Below the pieces are notes generated by a model. That model worked only from the letters and a program-made list of their open reading frames with translations, made no database searches and was not told where the DNA came from. Shown in pieces: positions 57,490 through 64,000 of a stretch of 64,000 nucleotides of DNA. Position numbers and translations under genes: made by a program. This DNA comes from Nissolia schottii. Lineage: Eukaryota > Streptophyta > Magnoliopsida > Fabales > Fabaceae. The stretch lies in contig QANU01028716.1 in NCBI GenBank assembly GCA_003254905.1, positions 252,899 through 316,898 on the forward strand. Reading direction: 5' to 3'. Positions within the stretch are counted from its first letter, which is position 1; every line of letters begins with the position of its first letter.

Positions 57490-58310
57490 TAGGGGTCCTC
57501 GGTGCAATTTGGATCTTGGAGCTCTTCTGCGGGTCGGGATGCCAGAGTAGGTACCTGCAAGGACTCTGACGCTCAAGTTAGTGAAAGCAGGATGATAGAG
57601 TAAAGTCAAGGGGAAATGGGTTCTAACTCATACCTGATGTGCTAGGTTAGCTTAAATACATGGGTGGGAGCTGTGACTTCTGCTGGCCTAGAATTCTCTT
57701 GCTCGGATTCATCTCTGAGGTTCGTGGAATGATGTTCACCGTGGGAGTGCGTCACGATCTGAGGATCTGTCTGAGTGTTTATGGTGGAGAAGCCTATTTG
57801 GGTTGGATTTTTCCATGGACAATGGGGTCCAAGTTCCTGAATGGGCCTTTAGGGCCTAATCCATAACAGGAGCCCCCCAACTTGGAGTGTGGAGTGAAGC
57901 TCCGCAATCCGAGTTGAATTAATGCCTTCTTGCCGTGGATTTCTTCCGTGGAATGCTTGTTAACAGATTGTGACGGTTGATGGGTTTGTTCTTTCGGATG
58001 TCGTGCGATGTAGCATGCTGACGCAAGGGGAAATTGATCCTATCGCGTGATGCCATGTGTACCATTGTTTGAGTTGAAGTTGTGTTTATGTTCCGCGGAA
58101 TGTATGGTCACGATTTTTTGTGGTTGAGGGTAGTTGCAGCTTGGAGCCCTGTGGGATGTAACGTGCTGATGTGAGGGGAAATTGATCCTCTTGCATCTTG
58201 CCATGTATACAATAGGGTAGCGTTTTGTTTTTCCTAGGGCGCATGGTTCAAGGTGTAATGATGAGTTTGGAGGGAAAACTTTTGGTATTCTCTGCGGTTT
58301 ATAAAAGAAG
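57490..58310. mobile_element. Unidentified insertion nested in the copia fossil
   Basis: About 820 bases of GC-richer DNA interrupt the pol region. The left part has CCTGCAAGGACTCTGACGCT, a word I associate with abundant dispersed plant repeats. The right part holds two diverged copies of a segment with GCTGACGCAAGGGGAAATTG and GATGCCATGTGTACC, about 150 bases apart (near 58015 and 58165). A possible TATA word (TTTATAAAAG) is at about 58299. I see no transposase and no clear terminal repeats, so the family is unknown. Confidence 0.55.
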
Positions 58311-59137
58311 TTGTGGTTGTCTCGAGAGAGGTACATTGAGAATGTACTTCAACGATTTCACTTGGATAAAGCTAAAGTGGTAAGCATTCCTCTAACTACA
58401 CACTTTAGGCTTAGCATTAGACAGTCCCCTTCTAGTGATAAAGGAAAAGAAGACATGCAACGTGTTACTTATGCTTCTGCAGTTGGGAGTTTGATGTATG
58501 CAACGCCTGATATAGCTCATGCAGTTGGTGTTGTCAGTCGTTTTCTTTCCAATCATGGTATTGAGCATTAGAAAGCTATGAAGTGGATTTTGAGATACCT
58601 CTGTGGCACTTCTAATTTGAAGCTTTGTTTTGGGATTGATAAACCTGTTCTTTGTGGTTATACTAATTCAGACATGACAGGGGATATTGATTCCAAAAAA
58701 TTTACTTGTGGTTATTTGATCACCTTTGCAGGGGGAGCTGTGGCCTGGCAGTGTAAGTTGCAAAAGTGTATTGCATTGTCCACAACCTAGGCTGAGTTCG
58801 TTGCTATTACTGAAGCTTGCAAAGATTTGCTTTTGGATGAAGAAATGTGTTCAAGAACTTGGTTTTACTCAATAGAGGTATATTTTATTTTGCGATAACA
58901 AGAGTGTTATACATCTTTGCAAGAATTCCATTTTCCATGGTAGATCTAAGCATATTGATGTTCGATATAATTGGATAAACGATGTTTTGGATTTTAAGGT
59001 GATGGAGTTTTAAAAAGGTTCACATAGATGATAATGGTTCAGACATGATGACTAAGAGTTTACCATGGGAGAAGTTTGAAGATTGTCGACTTATTGCCAG
59101 TTTGGCAATTGTTCCCACTTCATTGGGCGAGAGAGTT

Positions 59138-59843
59138 TGTTGTGTTAGGATCTCTATCAAATTAGGTCTAGCATTTATCATATTTATTATTATCTTATTT
59201 AAAAAAATAAAGAAGTCAGATTTGATTTTGATTTAAATTTATTTTTTAAGGATTTGAAATCCTTATACATGTTTCATATAAGCATATTATGTATCACACA
59301 TAGCTACAGAGTAAGTGTAGCATCTTCAATGCGGCTGGGTTGCTTTTGAGGATACTTTTTGTTGGTTCTTATATTTGTTGATTACTATTTTATGCTCCAT
59401 TTTTAATGTGACTTCAGCCGCTTGTTTAAAAATTGTGGGTGTTAATCTGGTAACCTCAGAATATTTTTATCTCTTATTTGGTTGTACTGTTTTTACCTTG
59501 TGTGGGTTTTTTGAGCTCAATTATTTATTCCACCATTTTAATAGTGAGTAGGATTTTGTCTTTGAGATTCCTTTTGTGAACCTTTTTTGTTGCACTCATT
59601 GATATTTTCATACTGAAAATTTTCTAGACTAGGTCTTATGGTTTTTTGTCCCTCTCGTTGGGGGTTTCTTACATTAAAAATTGGTGTGTACTCTATCTGC
59701 TTTGTCTATTTTATTTTTTACACTCTTAAATATATTGCTTGTCATATATTATGATTCTCGTAAGTTCAATTCAAACAGAAAAAGTTATTATTTTCACTGC
59801 GTGCGTGTGATTTTTTTGCTGCATATATATGCTTTTTTCAATA
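59138..59843 (+). repeat. 3' LTR of the copia fossil
   Basis: Starts TGTTGTGTTAGG directly after a GGGCGAGAGAGTT purine tract and ends near TTTTTTCAATA. No convincing 5-bp duplication matches the left flank (GCATT on the left, ACGTT on the right). Confidence 0.85.
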
Positions 59844-61276
59844 ACGTTAACTGATGTGTCAAAGAATAAATGATACAAAACAAAACTATTTTCTAACTCT
59901 TGGTGCATCTAACAATTTCTAGACATTATGGAGTAGGGGATGCCACTGTCACTGCCACTGCCACTGCCACTAATTATGGCCATACATGCAGTATAGCACT
60001 TCATGCTGGATTTTCACAATGCGTTTTCTCACATTTATGTGGACATACATATGTGGGGGCGCATATATATAGTGGGGATATGGGGGCATAGAATATACAT
60101 TATAGCATATATAGATGGGAGAATGTGGTTGGTAAAGAACTTCCCCGTGCTTGAAAAAGAAATCGATCCTAGATATGAACTAAGATTTTTGTGGTCAATA
60201 AGATGTTGATATTGATCTAGACATCAAGGCTATTCAGAAACTTAACTATGAAGAGTGCAATGCGTTGACATAGATTGACATAGATTGAGAAAGATGAAAT
60301 ATGGTGAAATTTAGTCGATTTTTTGGTATATATTTTTTTGACTTGTATTTTTCTACAATTCTACTAGAATATTGTTGATCATCTAAATATGGATGACTCT
60401 ATCAATGGACCATGTTGTTATAAACTAATCCTTTATCTTTAGACCAAACTACAATTAGTTTAGAATAACTTATTAAAATTGCACAAAGTTAGTAGGTCAA
60501 ATCTGGTGAGGAAATGAGTGAGTTTATCTCCAACAAAGTTAATATAACCGATTTTGTTAAAAATATGCATATACACACACACATGTAGAGATTTCTTCTT
60601 CGGTATCTATCCAAATGTATAGGTATTGATATCTTATCCACGTGTCATCAAATGATTGGTCAATAAATTAAAAAAATTTAATTTTCTTTTTTAAATTTAA
60701 AATAAAAATAACTTATAATGCACTTAGTTAACGTTGTATATAAACAATAATTTGTCATGAGTAATCCACTCCATCCAATCATGTGACATGGGGCCTTTGA
60801 ATATCTGAACATCTGTATAATATGGAGGGAAAGGAGAAAGTGGCCCATTTTCAATCAAAATAATGGGTTTTGTAGAAGAACATGAAAAAATGGACAGATA
60901 TATATGAGATAATTAATTAGCTACGCTATATACATAAAATATGTTATTAGCAAAAGAACTAGGTATACACTTCAAGGAATGGATAACCAAGAGATCTTTA
61001 CTGAATCCATTTGAGAAGGTTTGGAAAAATCATGCACATGCATGTGACGCCCTCTCTTTTTACTTATATAAAATCACATTTCAAATAAAAGGATTATAGA
61101 ATTAAATACTTACCACTAAATCAAAAGTTATAATTGATGGCAGGAGGATACTTTTATTTCTTTATAGTTTTTTAAAAGTGCACTTGACATAAAGGATTGC
61201 ATTAATTATAGACATCATGAGTTGAGATGTTAAGCTCATCAAATCCTTAAGAGTGATATTAGTTAAATTAAACCAA

Positions 61277-61278
<2 letters not shown>

Positions 61279-61309
<31 letters not shown>
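61279..61309. repeat. (TA)n microsatellite
   Basis: About fifteen uninterrupted TA units. Confidence 0.95.
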
Positions 61310-61315
<6 letters not shown>

Positions 61316-63427
61316 GTCATGGTAGTTTTTCACGTGTTTTATGGGGTAAATATAATCTCTTGCTAATTTTTTATATTTTTGATAATTTTTAGAATTATAT
61401 TTATCAAATTTTGTCATCATTTTATAGTCTATATGATCTTGACAAATTCTTCATTAGTCAAATCATTAAAAGAGTCAACTTGTAAGAGATTTAGAGATTT
61501 ATAAAACATTTGAGCTTATAATGCACCTCTTATAATGCACCTCTTTGAAAAATATTAATTTATTACATTAGATCATATAACACATAAATATGTCATATTA
61601 AACCATGAAATGATGACAAAATTCAATGAATTTAGTTCTAAAAGTTATAAAAAAATAGGTAAATTTAATAGGAGTGAGTATTTACTACTTCATGTGAGCA
61701 TGTGAGAAATTACCTTAAGATCATACTACAATTAGAGTTAAAATGTCATTCTATTAATAAATAGATCAGAATTCACCTTAATACTTCATGATGTGGAATA
61801 ATTTCTCGCTAAAATGAAAGATTGCTCACCTAGAGTTAATTAGCAATCCAAACCTCCAATTTTTTTTTTTTATCATGATAGATAGAGAGAGCACATTATA
61901 TAATGGGAGAGATTAAGTGCAACTCTAGAAATTAAGAGGCGTCCCACCACATGGGAGAGCAATTTCCATGTGTCACAATCAATCTCTACTTTTGTTTTTT
62001 CTTATTCCATTTGCAATGTTTGTGTAAATTAATGGACTAAAATAGAGCAAAAAACCTGAATTTGAACTCTAGACCTTTGTATGTGCCGTCCCTTCATCAT
62101 TAACCATTATCATTACTTGTTTGTGCAATGATAAAAAGTTCAAAATTTTGGCCATAAGAAGCAATTTTGATGCCAAAATAGTGCAAATTACATAAGGTAC
62201 ATATTTTGAAGTACTTTTCAATCAAGGAACATATATAGAAACAAAAATGTCAACAGAATCAGTAGAAAAACTTCAAAGTAATCGGAGAGGTCCACGGTTC
62301 TAACAAACAAGATTAATAAGAAATTATTTGGATTTACTTTTAAAAAATAAAAAATAAAAGTACTTTTATAATAATTAAGAGTGTTTGAATGCAATTTAAA
62401 GAATTTCTTTTTATAAACTTTATTAAAAAATATATATAAAAAGTTGTCTATTTATAAATTAATCCAAACGAACCTTAGTCTTCTATCAATAAATGTTGAG
62501 TATTGTAGTAAGTGAGTTGCATTCTTAAGGATAGGACCAAAGTTAACAGGTAATTGTTGGAAGGGCTTCTTAGATGCAACGGTGCTGAAGAAATTAATCA
62601 AACAATGATGTCCAGAGACAGAAAAAATAGATTAATCAGTCATTTCCCTTCACAGAGTAAATCCAAATATATGATGTGGGCTAGAGAAAATTCTGCAGAA
62701 ACAGATAGAGATAGATATTATTACCCAGAGATGCTGCATTTTCATAAGCAGCACCTTAAAACTAATTTATATTAGGATTAAATACGTTTTTATTTCCTGA
62801 AAAATACAAATTTTATATTTTACTCTTAAAAGAAAATTTGTTAGAAAATAATCTCTGACAAATTTTTTTATCAAGATTTAATTTCCGTCACCAAGTTGGG
62901 TTGCTAACTACTAATGTAACAGTTAACTTAGTCACATGGCAAGTCACGTGTAATAACACATGTTAATTTTGCTTGGACACGTTGCAATTTGGATTGTCAT
63001 AGTATCATTTTCTTTTTCGAAACTATCTTTGCTATCACCAATTTATCTACCCAAGACTACAGCAACACTATAACACCACTCAATAAAACCTAAGACATAA
63101 TATGCAACAAGCCAAGAAAATATCCATGACCAAAAGCCACCAAAGAGCCACTCACAATATGGGTGTCGAAGCTAAGAGCGCAACCGCCAACACAAGGAAA
63201 ACGAACAGCAAACTGCACAAAATAATTCGAACACAGCAACAAAACTAGATACTTAACAAAGTCCCTCGGAGGTTGCCATCAAGGCTTTGAAGCAGCAATC
63301 TCCCCCATCAACAGTGCAATTCTAACTAGCATAATATAGCCCTTAACGACGATCTATATTTTGATCGAGTGAGTACAACATAATTTGACTTGAGCTTGAG
63401 CTAGTTCGACTCATTATGAGGTTAAAA

Positions 63428-63512
63428 TTCTTCCAAACTAATTTTTTCATCCGTAAGACTCGAATCTGAGACTTGGCTTATAGATAATAAGTGTCGAATC
63501 ACTTAAACTAAT
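63428..63512 (-). mobile_element. tRNA-derived SINE-like segment
   Basis: The minus strand reads GGATTAGTTTAAGTGATTCG (A-box-like) and then AGATTCGAGTCTTACGG (B-box-like) about 40 bases on. Same build as the segments near 39.8 kb and 48.3 kb but different sequence; ends not definable. Confidence 0.35.
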
Positions 63513-63579
63513 CCGTGTTGTACTTTAAGGATGATCCATATAGCCTCTACTTAAGAAAATAATAATAAAAGAATTGTAT

Positions 63580-63731
63580 TACATGTACTCCTTTAAGTGT
63601 GAGACACCGTGCATACACACATCTACCATTGGATATTCGAATGAGATTTCAATGGGGTTCACGCATCAACAATAAATCTCATCCAATAATGAATATACAT
63701 GTATGTCTCACACTTAAACGAGTGCAAATGT
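63580..63731. mobile_element. MITE-like inverted repeat, about 150 bp
   Basis: The left arm has ACTCCTTTAAGTGTGAGACA and the complement of the right arm has ACTCGTTTAAGTGTGAGACA. Inversion continues through ATTGGAT and ATGAGATTT. No clean flanking duplication is visible. Confidence 0.6.
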
Positions 63732-64000
63732 CATTTTTTTTAAACCCTAGTAGCATTTAGTATATTGTCTCTCAAGATTGCTGGTAATTTAGATTACCTT
63801 TCAAAAAGATTACAATCTTTTAAATTGTTCGTAATGTTACATTGCTATGTTTGGCATACACAAGTAATGTAATTGATAATTTACATTACCTTGTTTGGTA
63901 TATAAAAAAGATTATCAAGTAATATACCCATTTTACGTTATACCATCCAACAATAATAAAATAAAAATAATTAATAAAAAATAAATTATTAATAAAAATA

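Larger units (their letters stand above)
54750..59843 (+). mobile_element. Ty1/copia LTR retrotransposon, broken fossil with a nested insertion
   Basis: The parts are in copia order. A 5' LTR (54750-55470) is followed by a primer-binding-site-like TGGCATCAAAG. Then come a gag region (about 55540-56090), a zinc-knuckle segment (about 56210-56270), a protease-like region (from about 56400), a GAG-pre-integrase region (about 56790-56925), integrase remnants (about 56980-57330) and a short reverse-transcriptase start (about 57350-57490). An unrelated insertion occupies about 57490-58310. The end of the reverse transcriptase and RNase H follow (58311 to about 59000), then the 3' LTR (59138-59843). 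The element is clearly dead, with several breaks and part of pol missing. The two LTRs differ visibly, of the order of ten percent by eye, suggesting a few million years. Confidence 0.9.
59844..64000. other. Right-hand intergenic region, no gene recognised
   Basis: AT-rich DNA with a short CCACTGCCACTG run (59943-59972), a TA run, a SINE-like segment, one MITE-like inverted repeat, and half-repeats of the GATTAAATACGTTTTTAT type (62770-63000). The small frame at 62554-62775 has no recognisable domain or splice context. Confidence 0.5.

Noticed and set aside
54745-59848. Target-site duplication of the copia fossil
   Set aside because: The five bases on the two sides (GCATT and ACGTT) agree only partly, so no duplication is claimed.

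Overview
This is nuclear DNA of a dicot plant, most likely a legume (the legume call is inference). It is AT-rich, genes are split by GT-AG introns, and the spaces between genes are full of plant transposons. I rebuilt exons by joining splice sites in the reading frame of recognisable protein families.

Layout. 1-2880: 5' part of a mitochondrial ribosomal protein L46 gene (minus), running off the left edge. 4219-7054: five-exon gene for a DUF2358 protein (minus). 9776-16433: twelve-exon sphingoid long-chain base kinase 2-like gene (minus). Its 4 kb last intron is a scrapyard holding fragments of plastid psaA and ycf2, a receptor kinase and a panB gene. 16434-25810: repeats, including a complete non-autonomous CACTA element. 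25811-26215: orphan first exon of a ketopantoate hydroxymethyltransferase (panB) copy. 27700-30221: the complete five-exon panB gene. 30222-40404: sequence gap, a large inverted repeat with LTR character, a tandem repeat, a possible small first exon, a complete non-autonomous hAT element and a CACTA terminus. 40405-42717: intronless mitochondrial PPR gene. 44143-44700: LINE tail. 45070-46833: group IIe WRKY gene. 50708-52893: solo LTR with matching target-site duplication. 54750-59843: old broken Ty1/copia element carrying another insertion. 59844-64000: no gene recognised.

The genes are ordinary single-function plant genes. Their neighbourhood is conserved: in Arabidopsis, from memory, LCBK2 (At2g46090) lies close to PANB1 (At2g46110), and PANB2 (At3g61530) is next to a PPR gene (At3g61520). 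The window therefore looks like one ancestral block expanded by transposons. The most interesting parts are the mosaic in the kinase intron, the split panB paralogue, the long inverted repeat and several transposons whose exact ends and target-site duplications can be read directly. I found no clear new biological system.
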